Below are positions 26,301 to 35,344 of a DNA stretch of 64,000 nucleotides, in pieces (within the stretch, counting starts at the first letter, position 1; each line of letters opens with the position of its first letter). Location of the stretch: assembly GCA_028752905.1 (NCBI GenBank), contig JAQNBH010000010.1, positions 23,806,244 through 23,870,243 on the forward strand, written 5' to 3'. The translations under genes were made by a program, and so were the position numbers. The DNA comes from Cladorhizidae sp. MBARI D1340-BT2 (lineage: Eukaryota > Porifera > Demospongiae > Poecilosclerida > Cladorhizidae). Below the pieces are notes generated by a model, which saw nothing but the letters and a program-made list of their open reading frames with translations, was not told where the DNA came from and ran no database searches.

Positions 26301-29300
26301 TGAGTGATAGTCTGAGTGCAGCAGCAACAGTCAATGGAGATACCCTGAGGGTGACTGGATTAGCTAACCACATATTCTGCTGCTTGGAGATTCTCACTGG
26401 CATCCTTGCATTTGGCCTCTCATTCTCTCTGTAATCATTCTCAGAGAATTGGATTACTGCAACTATTTTGGGGGAAACAGTGGTATATATATGGTACTAA
26501 AATTTAAATGATATATTACTCAATGATTATTCAACAATATCAATGTAACCATATATTTCAGCCACAGTGCTTAGTGCAGGAAATGTATTCCACAAAATTG
26601 TCATTTCTTCTCAATGCTATGCACATTGTGAGTGCTATCAATAGAAAGCACACAGATATAGTTCTAGAGCACTGGGAGAGGCAACTGGCAGATGAACTCC
26701 AGTCTGTGCTAGAACCACCCTCCTCTCCACCACTTCCATTGTCATGAAAATAATATTTCCAGATAGGAATCTATTCATATCTAGATGGCTAGGTAGCTGG
26801 CAGGAACATATACCAAGATCTTCCTTCCAAACTATACCATGACATGTGTGTCCATCCCAATCATCAGCAGCAATGAATATCATTGACCTATGTGCTGTAT
26901 ACAATAAAGTGTAATACATAATTATCTCCAATCATTCAACTCCAATTATCCATGGAGCAGCCTGGCAGGCATAGAGCTTCAGTAAGACTGAGATCATGAA
27001 ACTATTTGCAGGAGGGTGGCTACAGTTAGATATTGTGATCAGCATGAAACTTGATTGGTATGAAAACTGATATAATAGGACGTGGACCCTTCTCATTGAC
27101 CTTTGACTTTTCAATATTTAATTCTGCCTACCAAGCTTTATTTCTGGCCTTGGCCTTTCAAAATTTAATGAGCTGTTTCTTGGTGCAAACTTATTCGGCC
27201 TACCAAGTTTGCCGACGATCCTATACTACTTTGATCTTCCACCTGATCTTTCAAATTGGCACATACTTAATCTACCTACCAAGTTTGGTAAGGGTTATTC
27301 TTCTCACCAACATCCAAACTCTCACATGCATGCATGCACACACACACAGAGGTACCTTGCCACAGCTTGTGGGCAGGTTAATTAGCACATGGAATAATAA
27401 ATAAAAATATTAAAAAATAATAATTATCATAGTTAGGGTTATTCACATATAATTATAATGAAGTTTAAAAATAATAAGTGTTCTTAAATCTGTCAAAATT
27501 GACTTTGACAATAGAGTATATACAAATATATAAATTAAGCTTGGTGAAAAAGTGTATGTTGTCAATGTTAACTCACTGTCATCATCCAAAATTATTCCAT
27601 ATAGCACACGCTCAGTTCGATATTTTAATAAGGGGCCAGCAATTGACATAGTAAGCATGAATGTTTCATCTACTTCTTGTGCTACTGAATCTTTGATAAA
27701 CGTGATTGAGACAGGTTGAGGGTCTTGACTTGGAAGGATAGTCAAGACAGTAGTAGAGAAGTCCACATCATTGTTGCCTACATCAAAACAGAACACAAAT
27801 AATAATTGGATTATATAGGTGTGGTGAAATCAAAGGGTGTAGCTCTATCACATCAATCTGCTTGATCGTGACTTATTTATTTTCCCATAATTTGATGGCC
27901 TGCCCTTTCATAGGCCTGGATAGAACATGACAACAACAACAACAGCACAACAAGGTCAAATAGCATTATGCATGCAGCATTATCAGGGAGGGGGGAAGGG
28001 AGGAAAATTACTTTCATCTACGTCACAGTCAAACAGACACACAGATACACACACACACACACACTGTTACCTGCCATCTTATGGGGCATGACAAAATAAC
28101 AGTCTTAATAAACTGCATTTTATGCTGAAATATACACTCTATCCAAAACATAGTGGGTATAGAAAAATTACATGATTTTTTTCTAGGGGCATTCAGCAGA
28201 ATACCTAGATCATTGTTAACATACAATAACATTAATCCTACCAGCTGTGAGCCTGACGAGGGAAATTGTTGCAGCAACAAGACTAGGACTAGGTCCAGAT
28301 ATAGTTCCAACTTGTACCGAATAAGGCTCTTTACGTTCAATGCCAGAGAATGTCCAGTTAAAGAACCCAAATTCTAAAAAGGGAAGAAAAGCTAAACTAA
28401 TATAAACAATAAGCCAAGTAAGTTTGTTACTTTGAAAAACTACAAAAGATATGGACAAGTATGTTTATTCATTGACGAGAAGTGCATTAATAAGGGCCCG
28501 CGTAAGTCTAGCTTGCATATCTATATTTTTATCTACACATAAAGGTCAACTTTTGAAGCACCTCTAGTGGGTGTAAAGATGTTCCCAAGTAGTTGAAATA
28601 CATGTTGTTTGAACAATTTTTAGGCAAAATGGGTTTATTGCATGTTCTACACTGTACCAGCTTTGCTGCTCTCTACTTTTATTAAGTTTTTTCACTTTTT
28701 TATTTTTATGAAACTTTACTGAAATGGAATGCTTACCATCTCATGACATTACTTAAATATTTGACTTTTCTCTTATTTGACCAATGTTAAAAAAATAGAA
28801 GTTAATTTTATTCAAATATATACTGGAGTGTTTAAAAGCCTTCGTCCTGTGGAGTCTACACATATCACCACATGTCATGCTTTTATTATTGCTGACTCTA
28901 CTCATGTGCACCATGGTGTCCACTAGAGAATAACCTGCATGCTATGTCAGCTACAGTATCCTTTGGATTTGGTAACAGTCTTCCAGGAGTGTGAACTCCG
29001 TACACCAAACGGCAAAACCTGGTGCTGGTCATTCATTATAATTCAGCATGTGCAATCTTGCTCAAATTACAGCATGCAAAATAACTTGACGGCAACATCG
29101 ACAACCACTAGGACTCAAAGACTTGTCACTGCAAGCCATTGGAACATTTGAAGTCTTCTACTACTAAAATTATTATGAATGAAACACAGTCTGCAAGAAT
29201 AAGAAAAGAGATAGATGATCTTGATGATGAATTTTCAGTTTTTTTACACACAATAATTTTGGGGGGTCAGTAGTTTATTACCTTAGTGAAGTATTTAATG

Positions 29301-32300
29301 CATGCTGGGAGTCTTTTGGAAGTTAGCAGCCGAAACCATGCAATTCAGGTAATTAAGAAGCGAGTTTTACCCGAGATAGATATGTGCTTTGTTTGTTTTA
29401 TTACTGGGGGGGGGGGGGGGGGAGGGGTTTCAGGTGGGGAGGGAGAGGGGGGGGTTAGCTTTGGTCATTTGCTGAGCATGGCCAACATGTGCCTCAGCCC
29501 TGCAATGGTTTGAGCAGTGTTGGTTTGCAGCATCTCAACAACTACTGCATTGAAGAAGTACTTGCTAAGAAGCACCGGAGAGATCGATGTGAATTTGCTT
29601 CCAGAGATAGCCAGGAATGCAACATGGCAGTTGGTGGTGATTGTTTCACAGCTAATAGGCAAGCACAGAAAGGCCACTTCCAAGACCTTGTATTCCTTTC
29701 CACCAGACATGACTATGAGCCAATGCCTTCATGCGACACGCCATGTGCTTCCTGTGCAGTTCAGTCAAAACCACCTTCTTCAGATCATGAGGGGTCACAA
29801 AATGTCCACTACACAACAAATATCATCCTCCACAGAGGGCTCTGCCATCTTCATCAGTAGGTGCTTTGGATACTTGAACTAGCCAGCCCCTGGGACAGCT
29901 AGATAGTTAAGGATAGGGTCCCGACAAGTGCCTCTCTTGATGTCCTGAGAGGGCAGAAGCAGTATCTCCTGTTGGATATTACACATTTTAGTCTCCAGGA
30001 GGATTCCCCCCCTCCCCTTCTTCTGGCAATGGTAAGCACGAAATGGCATCAACATTTCCATGTTTCCTCGTGAACATAAACCTTAGAGCTGTCATAGTCA
30101 CATGCTCTCAACAGGATGGCTCACCACAATTGTGCAGCTGCAATGGCTGGCATCCCTTTTTAAGACCTAAGATAGTGGTGAGTGGCCAATGGTCCATAAC
30201 TATACCAACAAATATATGTGAAACTTAAGGACACCATAGATGAGTCCGAGAGCTTCCTTATTGATCTGTAATTCTTCTCAATTCTTGACAGCGATCACGA
30301 TGTAAAAGTAATTGGTTGCTCAGCTCCATCCGAGGTTTCGGCAGCACATCTGAAATCACCATCCCAGTCCATATGGGGAAGCATCAGCCACAAGTCTAAG
30401 CAGCAAGGTATGGGTATGAAGGGTAAGTGCTTCAGATGTGATCAAGAGCTGCTTATCATTACAGCCCGTGAGTACTCAGTACCTGGTTGACCACACCCAT
30501 ATCTTGCCTTTCTGAAAAATATCATGGAGAGGATGGAGGATGGTGTCCAGGTTTGTCCAATAATAACTTAGGAGCCCTAGAAAGCATTGCAGCTGCTGTG
30601 AGTTTTGGGGTAAAGGAGCTTTTGCTATTGCCTCTATAATGATAGGGTGAAAACCTTTGATAGGGTGAGTTTGTCTAAACTTTGATAGGGTAACTCTCAC
30701 CCTATCAAAGGTTATTGACAAACTTATCCTATCAAAGGTTATTGACAAACTCAACCTATCAAAGGTTATTGACAAACTCTTCCTACCAAAGTTATTGACA
30801 AACTCTCACCCTATCAAAGGTTATTGACAAACTCACCCTATCAAAGGTTATTGACAAACTCACCCTATCAGAGGTTATTGACAAACTCTCACCCAATAGA
30901 ATGGTTGCCAAATCCTCGAAATATTTTTCCTATGGCAGAGTCGGTGCCACTAAGTTCCTTAACAGTGAGAAGGTTTGTTACTTCACATACTCAAGAAGAT
31001 CAAGGTGTCTGGTATTTCGTTGGTGGCAAAAAAAGTTGTGCTTTTTCGAGGGTTGTCCCCCAAACAGTTCATTCTCTGGCCAGTGCTCTCCCACGTTCCA
31101 AAAAATGGGAGCTGCAGCCATCCGCGTTGCCAATATAATAATAGTGAAGTAAATCTTATGCGAATTGGTGGAAAAGATAGACCACCAAATCAAGACAACC
31201 AAACTCAGCATGCACTCAAACCAATCCAGGGCTTCCTACCTGGCCCGGGTGAAATGCGACACAATTACAACAAGCAATGAGTTGGTTGATGCCTACTCAG
31301 CAAATGAATGAATTAGAGACAAGGTTAAAGTACAAAGTTCAAGTTACTACACATCATGTTCCGAGTTATAGAGAAACTGGGGCATCAAAGCATATCATCA
31401 GTGAAACTCTGAATCTCAAATTACTAAAATGACATGAATGGAGCAAGGCTTGGTGTAGAAACAAAGAATATAGAACAAGTATCAATTTTTTTTAATATTG
31501 TGAGTGATCAGGAGAAAGTCACTCACTGGTTTTGCTCAAGAATCCAACCCATAAGGTTCAAAAGCACACTGGGGGGAGGGGGGGATAGGAGGGGGAATAG
31601 GCAATCTCCTATCTTCTACAGAAGTTGTATGACAAGGCGGCTTCTGTTCTGGGATTTCTGTCCAAGCTTAGTATTTTAACAATGCTGTTTGTTTGTTTGT
31701 TTGTTTGTTTGTTTATTTGTTGTTTGATTGTTATCATAATGTATTAACATCTGATTCATTTTTAGGAATGAAAGTTTGTTACTAGAATTCGAGGTATGCT
31801 AAAAGTGCTCTGTGAGGGTAAAAATGCCTAAACAAAGTTTTAGCAAAGGATTTTGTTCTCAACAATCCTCTTTATGGCCATTTAAAATGCAGGGAATCCC
31901 AGTATAGAGTACTACTCAGCTCTGTAATTCTTGCTGCTGCTATATATATATTTCTACACAACCCTCTTCCCTATTTATATGTTAATAGGACATCTTACTG
32001 TGAGCAGCAATTGAATGCACACCACTATATTTGTAATTGCATTAGTGAGAATATAAAAAGGAAGAGTGCCAATTAAAAGTTTTTTGGTGTAAGCTACAAT
32101 AGCACATTTTTCAACGCTTAGCTCAAATTAACCAACTTAACTCTTACCTTTAGGACAAACCTGGCAACCCTCAATTCCAGGAATAGAATATCCCAAACCA
32201 GGTGGCTCATAGCGATGGTCACAACAATCATTGATGGTGCTCTGTACAAAATTATCTTGACAACGCCAAGTATTATAGCATGCCACTAGATATTTTGACT

Positions 32301-32309
32301 CTACAATCA
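9239..32309 (-). CDS. Multi-exon secreted tandem Calx-beta protein, aggregation-factor-like (minus paralog, both ends incomplete)
   Basis: Nine exons, in transcription order: 32148-32309, 28242-28373, 27577-27777, 26253-26462, 21615-21842, 19758-19907, 14499-14711, 13310-13450 and 9239-9439 (1638 nt, 546 codons). All junctions are phase 1 with GT...AG. They match plus-gene exons 2-6 and 8-11 in order and content, down to identical exon length for exon 3. The product has a six-cysteine module and four Calx-beta domains in the window. A secreted adhesion or matrix role is inferred from the family and from the paralog's leader peptide. The 5' exon with the start codon was not certainly found. 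Exon 11 ends in an open donor, so more exons should lie below 9.2 kb or outside the window. Introns host several transposon remnants. Confidence 0.85.
9440..10005. other. Intron sequence, nothing recognised
   Basis: AT-rich intron of the minus gene upstream (in transcription) of exon 11, with an (AT)n run at 9451-9470 near the acceptor. Confidence 0.5.
10006..10612. repeat. Minisatellite, 45-bp unit
   Basis: About 13 copies of a unit containing TGTTGTACACTAGGCATATC and GCCATGTTTTGTTGCTA. The unit length is divisible by three, which keeps frames open on both strands. It lies in intron 10 of the minus gene. Confidence 0.93.
10613..13309. other. Intron 10 of the minus gene: dispersed repeats, no exon
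   Basis: It contains a (TAA)n run near 12137. A repeat at 12180-12280 is shared with 29090-29165 (CATTGGAACATTTG and AGTCTTCT blocks). A degenerate foldback-family copy lies at 12836-12905. A motif 'CAGCCTCCTTCAAGGACTTG' at about 11667 recurs near 34815. An open minus frame at 13013-13223 shows no domain. Confidence 0.45.
13310..13450 (-). CDS. Minus gene exon 10: Calx-beta N-terminal half (paralog of plus exon 10)
   Basis: This 141 nt exon contains ATIGFIATSYTVNENDDMVT, then VAVAVLNGTLQRDVTLVI, and ends SPGSALG before donor GTGAGT. Acceptor ATATTTGTAG. Both edges are phase 1. Confidence 0.88.
13451..14498. other. Intron 9 of the minus gene: (TG)n tract and foldback-family repeat
   Basis: A TG-rich tract at 13741-13835 is followed by a short copy of the foldback family at 14207-14296. 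That copy begins TAATAACCTTCTCAAC and ends with its inverse GATTATTGAGAAGGTTATTA. Confidence 0.6.
14207..14296. mobile_element. Foldback/MITE-like element, short copy
   Basis: Terminal inverted AATAACCTTCTCAA / TTGAGAAGGTTATT enclose a core with CTAGAGCATCTAATCGAAAT. The core is shared with the larger palindrome at 15658-15803 and with fragments at 12.84, 22.32 and 55.26 kb. Confidence 0.7.
14499..14711 (-). CDS. Minus gene exon 9: Calx-beta C-terminal half (paralog of plus exon 9)
   Basis: This 213 nt exon begins DGDDFMTVRGHFGFDTGPG, contains RRMCVEIGITNDSILEDVES and ends EIRILDDDG before donor GTACAT (a non-consensus +4/+5). The TGPG turn and RMC cysteine match the plus gene. Confidence 0.9.
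14712..15229. other. Intron 8 of the minus gene, unique-looking part
   Basis: No repeat or exon recognised before the Gypsy remnant begins. Confidence 0.4.
15230..17580 (-). pseudogene. Gypsy-type retrotransposon remnant A (gag to RNase H)
   Basis: On the minus strand, a SCAN-like gag segment (YKELAVRVVDLL, then LLIEQLISKEPREVHIWV) and a degraded zinc knuckle (YCQKKGHTPAYFRN) lie at 17.1-17.56 kb. RT pieces at 15.9-16.35 kb include PMPRIDDLIDHLG and the catalytic AAYLDDAIFYS (about 16.0 kb). An RT-RNase H connection VRPFLGLTGYYWKFI with EPVLRSPEFDKPF lies at 15.45-15.65 kb. Many stops and frameshifts are present. A palindromic MITE-like element (15658-15803) interrupts it between the RT and the connection region. 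The remnant lies in intron 8 of the minus Calx-beta gene, in the same orientation. Confidence 0.85.
15658..15803. mobile_element. Palindromic foldback/MITE-like element inside Gypsy remnant A
   Basis: The left arm starts GTTACAATAACCGTCTCAAT and the right arm ends with its near-perfect inverse (ATTGAGAGGGTTATTGTAAC). The arms are about 70 nt with a small central loop around ATTCCTG. TA flanks the CAATAACC termini, consistent with a mariner-type target site (inference). It interrupts the pol reading between the RT and VRPFLGLTGYY. Confidence 0.85.
17900..19140 (-). pseudogene. Gypsy-type retrotransposon remnant B (protease/RT/RNase H)
   Basis: The minus strand at 18.9-19.13 kb reads LLGQDWLKDIQTGLHPLHS, the segment that follows the aspartic protease in Gypsy pol. 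RT motif LFSKLDLAYPYMQLDVE lies at about 18.7 kb. RNase H starts as CDGSSYRIETVLSHMM near 18.2 kb, with FDIRSYQKT downstream. It is heavily frameshifted. Because remnant A, just downstream, has its own gag and RT, these are two elements in the same orientation rather than one. Confidence 0.8.
19141..19757. other. Intron 8 of the minus gene, 5' part
   Basis: A degenerate fragment of the foldback family (GTCGAATATTGAGAAAGTCA) lies at 19670-19695, and an (AT)n run at 19704-19718. No additional exon was seen. Confidence 0.45.
19758..19907 (-). CDS. Minus gene exon 8: Calx-beta N-terminal half (paralog of plus exon 8)
   Basis: This 150 nt exon reads VIIGFERTLYSIIESAGYQE, then CVAITNPPITEPLGS. It follows exon 6 in frame (phase 1 to phase 1). 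This implies that the full-domain exon present in the plus gene is absent here. A (TTA)n tract of about 500 bp lies just upstream in transcription direction. Confidence 0.88.
19960..20495. repeat. Long (TTA)n/(ATT)n microsatellite
   Basis: About 530 bp, almost pure TTA repeats with ACT interruptions. It sits upstream, in transcription direction, of minus exon 8. It yields a meaningless poly-Leu/poly-Ile frame on the plus strand. Confidence 0.97.
20496..21614. other. Intron between minus exons 6 and 8; no exon 7 equivalent
   Basis: I searched the reverse strand for a full Calx-beta exon like plus exon 7 (an acidic DND end, the EGNEAF core) and found none. It contains a poly-G run at 21171-21184. 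The remaining sequence is AT-rich and unrecognised. Confidence 0.55.
21615..21842 (-). CDS. Minus gene exon 6: Calx-beta 2, C-terminal half
   Basis: This 228 nt exon starts DEADFNTTVFEVTMPADE, has FISIVDDEINENTEQIFIVF and ends CRILDNDR. It is very similar in layout to plus exon 6, including the shared terminal Arg-codon donor (DNDR). NTT and NAT are potential N-glycosylation sites. Confidence 0.92.
21843..22429. other. Intron 5 of the minus gene, 3' part
   Basis: A fragment of the foldback family lies at 22322-22392 (CTAGAGCATCTCGTCGAAAT, then GATTATTGAGAAAG). Otherwise nothing recognised. Confidence 0.5.
22430..23200 (+). pseudogene. Gypsy-type integrase remnant C
   Basis: The plus strand in shifting frames reads VNYFSKYPKVIDL, then HGIPETLISRNDSQYKSSVF, then YYLQTNGHVEES. 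These are the catalytic-core neighbourhood of a retroviral-type integrase (D of DNG/NDSQY, E of NGHVEE). A C-terminal part follows with RSYxVxT-like APRC...ISPAGMLQSYI. Stops and frameshifts are present. It lies antisense inside intron 5 of the minus gene. Confidence 0.78.
23201..24489. other. Intron 5 of the minus gene, no element recognised
   Basis: AT-rich, with no exon or domain seen on either strand. Confidence 0.4.
24490..24645 (-). pseudogene. LINE C-terminal remnant
   Basis: The minus strand reads AKTQAFKFSFVPGSVTLWNK, then LPQEALQTHSLITFKHYI, and a stop at about 24497. The pattern F-S-F-x-P-x-S-x-x-LWN-x-LP-x-E is the usual end of a non-LTR reverse transcriptase ORF. Only this end is recognisable. 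Confidence 0.78.
24650..26252. other. Intron 5 of the minus gene with a GC/CpG-richer patch
   Basis: Mostly AT-rich, but 25470-25560 is richer in CpG and contains the 12-bp palindrome TGCGCATGCGCA at 25475-25486 (NRF-1-like). A minus open frame at 25567-25785 next to it has no recognisable domain. Confidence 0.45.
25475..25486. promoter_or_regulatory. NRF-1-like palindromic site
   Basis: TGCGCATGCGCA is a perfect 12-bp palindrome matching the animal NRF-1 consensus, in a locally CpG-containing patch of an otherwise AT-rich intron. That it works as a promoter element is an inference. Confidence 0.4.
26253..26462 (-). CDS. Minus gene exon 5: Calx-beta 2, N-terminal half
   Basis: This 210 nt exon was found by reading the reverse strand for the plus exon 5 counterpart. 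It contains VIQFSENDYRENERPNARM, then NPVTLRVSPLTVAAAL, and ends DSPVQAG before donor GTAAG. Acceptor AAAATAG. Both edges are phase 1. Confidence 0.88.
26463..27576. other. Intron 4 of the minus gene
   Basis: No exon seen. A motif 'GCCTACCAAG' recurs three times (around 27126, 27199 and 27275, the last as CTACCTACCAAG). A short CA run lies near 27340. Confidence 0.45.
27577..27777 (-). CDS. Minus gene exon 4: Calx-beta 1, C-terminal half
   Basis: This 201 nt exon begins GNNDVDFSTTVLTI, contains ITFIKDSVAQEVDETFMLTM and ends GIILDDDS before donor GTGAGT. It is a clear Calx-beta C-half with the acidic turn. The frame stays open past the donor, but the paralog fixes the boundary. Confidence 0.9.
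28024..28066. repeat. (CA)n microsatellite
   Basis: An ACAC run in intron 3 of the minus gene, about 170 bp from the exon 3 donor. Confidence 0.85.
28242..28373 (-). CDS. Minus gene exon 3: Calx-beta 1, N-terminal half
   Basis: 132 nt, the same length as plus exon 3. It reads EFGFFNWTFSGIERKEPYSV, then QVGTISGPSPSL, and ends LVRLTAG. NWT is a potential N-glycosylation site. Acceptor TTTTTAG, donor GTAGGA. Confidence 0.85.
28374..29479. other. Intron 2 of the minus gene, 3' part
   Basis: A repeat at 29090-29165 is shared with 12180-12280. A G-rich run lies at 29406-29456. No exon seen. Confidence 0.5.
29480..30780 (-). pseudogene. Gypsy-type retrotransposon remnant D (RT-RNase H-integrase)
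   Basis: The minus strand, from high to low coordinate, reads FHPIIIEAIAKAPLPQN, then LQCFLGLLSYYWTNLDTIL (RT-RNase H connection). Next come LLRLVADASPYGLG (RNase H start, about 30.38 kb) and CLPLPEEG. Then LTELHRKHMACRMKALAHSY with VWWKG (integrase zinc-binding, about 29.7 kb), and WKQIHIDLSGAS. It is broken by stops and frameshifts. It lies in intron 2 of the minus Calx-beta gene, in the same orientation. A 27-bp repeat array adjoins or invades its RT end. Confidence 0.85.
30641..30893. repeat. 27-bp minisatellite with an internal inversion
   Basis: Copies of 'CACCCTATCAAAGGTTATTG' run in one direction from about 30694. Two or three copies before it (30641-30693) are in the opposite direction (CCTTTGATAGGGTGAG). 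The array therefore contains a head-to-head junction that can fold back. Confidence 0.88.
30900..32147. other. Intron 2 of the minus gene, 5' part
   Basis: A possible gag fragment of Gypsy D could lie at 30.95-31.25 kb on the minus strand, but I see no intact zinc knuckle. A (GTTT)n run lies at 31688-31715. Confidence 0.35.
32148..32309 (-). CDS. Minus gene exon 2: six-cysteine N-terminal module
   Basis: This 162 nt exon encodes C-x5-C-x11-CC-x18-C-x2-C with INDCC and YSIPGIEGCQVC, matching plus exon 2. The acceptor TTTATTTGCAG is set by homology. The frame stays open upstream to an ATG at 32341-32343, giving a hydrophobic run that could pass for a signal peptide but coincides with the polypyrimidine tract. 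Either this is the true first exon or the leader exon lies further upstream. Confidence 0.85.
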
Positions 32310-35300
32310 CTGCAAATAAAAATACAATTAATGTTACTAGCATAAATTTAAATGTGGTACAATGTACAAGGGGAAAGGCTGATGCTGGTGATGATTGGGA
32401 CTCTCTAACTAAGGAGATAACTAATTAGGTGGTTAACAGTTGCCAAATATACCTCAAAACAATAATGTTCATGTTATTGCTGTAGCAAACATATTACAGC
32501 TCCAATATATATATATTATTATATATATATATAATATACTCTGTATAGAATCAGTTTGTGTTGAAAACAAATATAATTTCCTAATCTGTATCACAACTTC
32601 ACTTATAAAGATCTGTAATAAAAATTAATTTCCCAAATAAAGAACAACTACATGTTGCTTTACCAGTTGATTGGTATATATATATAGCTACATTCACAGA
32701 CTTGTACACAGTCACATAAAATATAAGAAATGGATCATCTACACAGGGAAAGGGATTTTCACTGCTAGCCTATGAAGTGCTTAGAAAACTTATTTCTGGT
32801 AAGATGGGGTCAGCAAAAAGGAAATGGATGACGATTATAAGCTGCCATTGTTAATCAACCATATCTTTGGGGCCGCTATTTCCAGAAGCTGATGAAAGCT
32901 GCAGAAGCACCTTTGCTTAGTGAGAGACATTCTAAATCCCTTCCTTCTTGAAAAAGAAGGCATGGATTTGCTGAGGTTTTGCTGTATACATGAGCGATGT
33001 AGCAACTGCATAGCGCTTACCTCAATGGAGCCTATTCACTGCAGTTTATATATTTTTATTCTAATAATATGAACAGTTTTAAAAACTAATTATATATATA
33101 AGAGGCTGTATGATAAATTGGTTGAGTGATTGTGTTAGACTGCTATATAATTCCAGGAGAAGCCTTGGTTGAGAACTCTTAACTAAGGGGCTCTCTGGGG
33201 TAACTTTTCATAAAGAAGGTCATGGGAACATCAGAGTTAGAGTTGTCTCCTGGGTTACAAATGGAACCGTAGAAAGGTACAGCACTTAGTATTGTCGGCC
33301 AGTCAGCCATTTTGTTTAGGAAAATACTAGCACATGCATTTTTCATGTGTTTTTCATGTTCTTGACGATGGCACAGATGACGCTACATGGCACCATTACC
33401 AACAAACTATGCTAGTTCCATTCAAAGTCAGCTAATGCAAACAGTTTTCCAAGTGATGCTGCTTTTATTTGACCACATTTGCTGAAATGGCATAATTTAG
33501 CTACAGAATCGTTGATGGGTTCTACAGAAGAAGAAAAAAATCTCTGCTTCATAGGAAATTGAGGTGCTGGATGCCTACACAGCTACAGGGTGCTAACATT
33601 CAAAGGGAGCCTAGACACTTGGGCCTAAGGACATCTGACCTGTTTCATGGGGAACCCGCTACTGGGTGCCCTACTTCTTGGAGATCCCAGCTACTGGGTC
33701 TCTAGGCCCTGCTTCATAGGGAGTCCAGCTATTGGATACAAATTACAGAACCTGCCTACTAGGCACCTATTATTCAAGCTGATGTGCATCCAGACAGGCT
33801 ACAGACTATCTGTAATAGCAATGTATTGTCTGTAATTAATACTGAGTCACTTTTCTGTTTTTGTCTAAGGAATGCTGGGCACCTGTGCTAGTAGTATATA
33901 AAGGGGGAAATCTGTGGGTTTGTCTGTTTGCTTGGGTGCTCAAGGTTGCCGGTTCGATTCCAAGCAGAACCTCTTTTCAGTTTTTCCCCCCCCCCACTTT
34001 TTGTCCTTTTTCCATTCACTTTGAACTTTAGAGTTAATCATTCTCACTATTCCTTCCCTTCTTCTTTTTCCTACGCTTGAAACTGAAATGAGATTGGGAT
34101 ATTGAGGAAGAAGACCAAGTGATTGAGAGTAAAGAGAGAAAGAAATTTATTGCCTAGATTCACATACAAAAAATAGAGCAGGAAAATTCCTGAATAATAC
34201 CAAATAGATTAACAGATGAAGCTCCAAGAAGTGAATAACAAATATGTATACAGTAAACCTACGAAAGAAAGAGGATAATAATAAGCTGACACAGTACCTC
34301 TGATAGTGCTCAGCAACAGTGAGACAGGAAGAGACAAAAAGCAGGAGAGAGAGCAGGAATATCTAGATAGGCCCTAGCAATAAAGCCAGATAAAGCTTAT
34401 ATAAATATATACTATGCCAAGAATGTGGTCTTTTTAGATGCTATCTAGTCTTCTAATCGAGGGGATGAACTCATTACGTGTTTGGGGTTGGCTGCACTGC
34501 AGATACTTTCTATAAACATGGTGGCTGTAATTTATCAGTTCAATATATATCACCGCCATTTATCTACAACTATTAAACTTGGAATTATCATTTTGATTTT
34601 TAATCAAAAAACGAGTTAACATATAGATGCTAATATATGGCAGCATTATATTCTAACAAAACATTCAGCATTTTTCCTTGTCTCCATTTATTATATCAGT
34701 TAAACGGGCCCTCTCATGCTGACATCGGTTCCTTCTGTCGATGGCAACTGCAGCACTCTACTAGAGCATGCTAACATTTCTTAAAAGGGTAGGATCGACA
34801 ACTCCTGACTAGGGTCAGCCTCCTTCAAGGACTTGGTAAGAGATGGACAGGATTACTCAACATAAGATGTTTTGGTAGAATACACAGGACTTGATAATGG
34901 TTCCCATGTGTGAGAATTCCACAAAACAACCGAACAGAAAATTTACAGAGTGATACCTTGAATTTAAAACCTTAAAACTGCAGAGAGTGAAGGAAGGAGG
35001 GAGTAACTCCTGTTTGTTGATATATCTGCTTAGTCCATAATATAGCAAGTTTTACTAGCTCGATGTAGAACAAAAGTGCTAGCAGGACATAATAGCTATA
35101 CTAAACCAGGATGAACAAGGCATTTTCCAATATTTTTGTCAGAGTCGTCAATTTCATATTTACTTTTAGCTGTCTTATTGACAAAATAAGGATTTAGTGT
35201 AGCTAACAACACCTCACAGAACTTGAACTTGCCAATGAAATGCAGAAGACCAATGACTAGTGAAGTGTAAACCATGTTGAAATTTCTCCCTGCGGGTTAG

Positions 35301-35330
35301 AGAACAAGTCTGGCCACCTAGATGTCCCTT
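32310..35330. other. Upstream region of the minus gene; no leader exon identified
   Basis: A signal-peptide exon with a phase-1 donor is expected here by homology, but I could not pick one with confidence. It contains AT dinucleotide runs (32502-32535, 32673-32685), a small 'CAGCTACTGGGT' duplication at 33640-33740 and a SINE-like B-box at 33953-33963. Confidence 0.4.
33880..33975 (+). repeat. Possible tRNA-derived SINE fragment
   Basis: GGTTCGATTCC matches a Pol III B box (GWTCRANNC), and TAGTATATAAAGG about 55 bp upstream loosely resembles an A box. The T-stem does not pair well, so this is not an intact tRNA. Low confidence. Confidence 0.25.
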
Positions 35331-35344
35331 CTAGAGAGCCAACT

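Noticed and set aside
30950..31250. Possible Gypsy gag zinc knuckle upstream of remnant D
   Set aside because: No complete C-x2-C-x4-H-x4-C could be read in any frame. Position alone is not enough.
33930..33975. Possible tRNA gene
   Set aside because: Only the TTCGATT loop fits. The T-stem and acceptor stem do not pair and no anticodon arm is visible.
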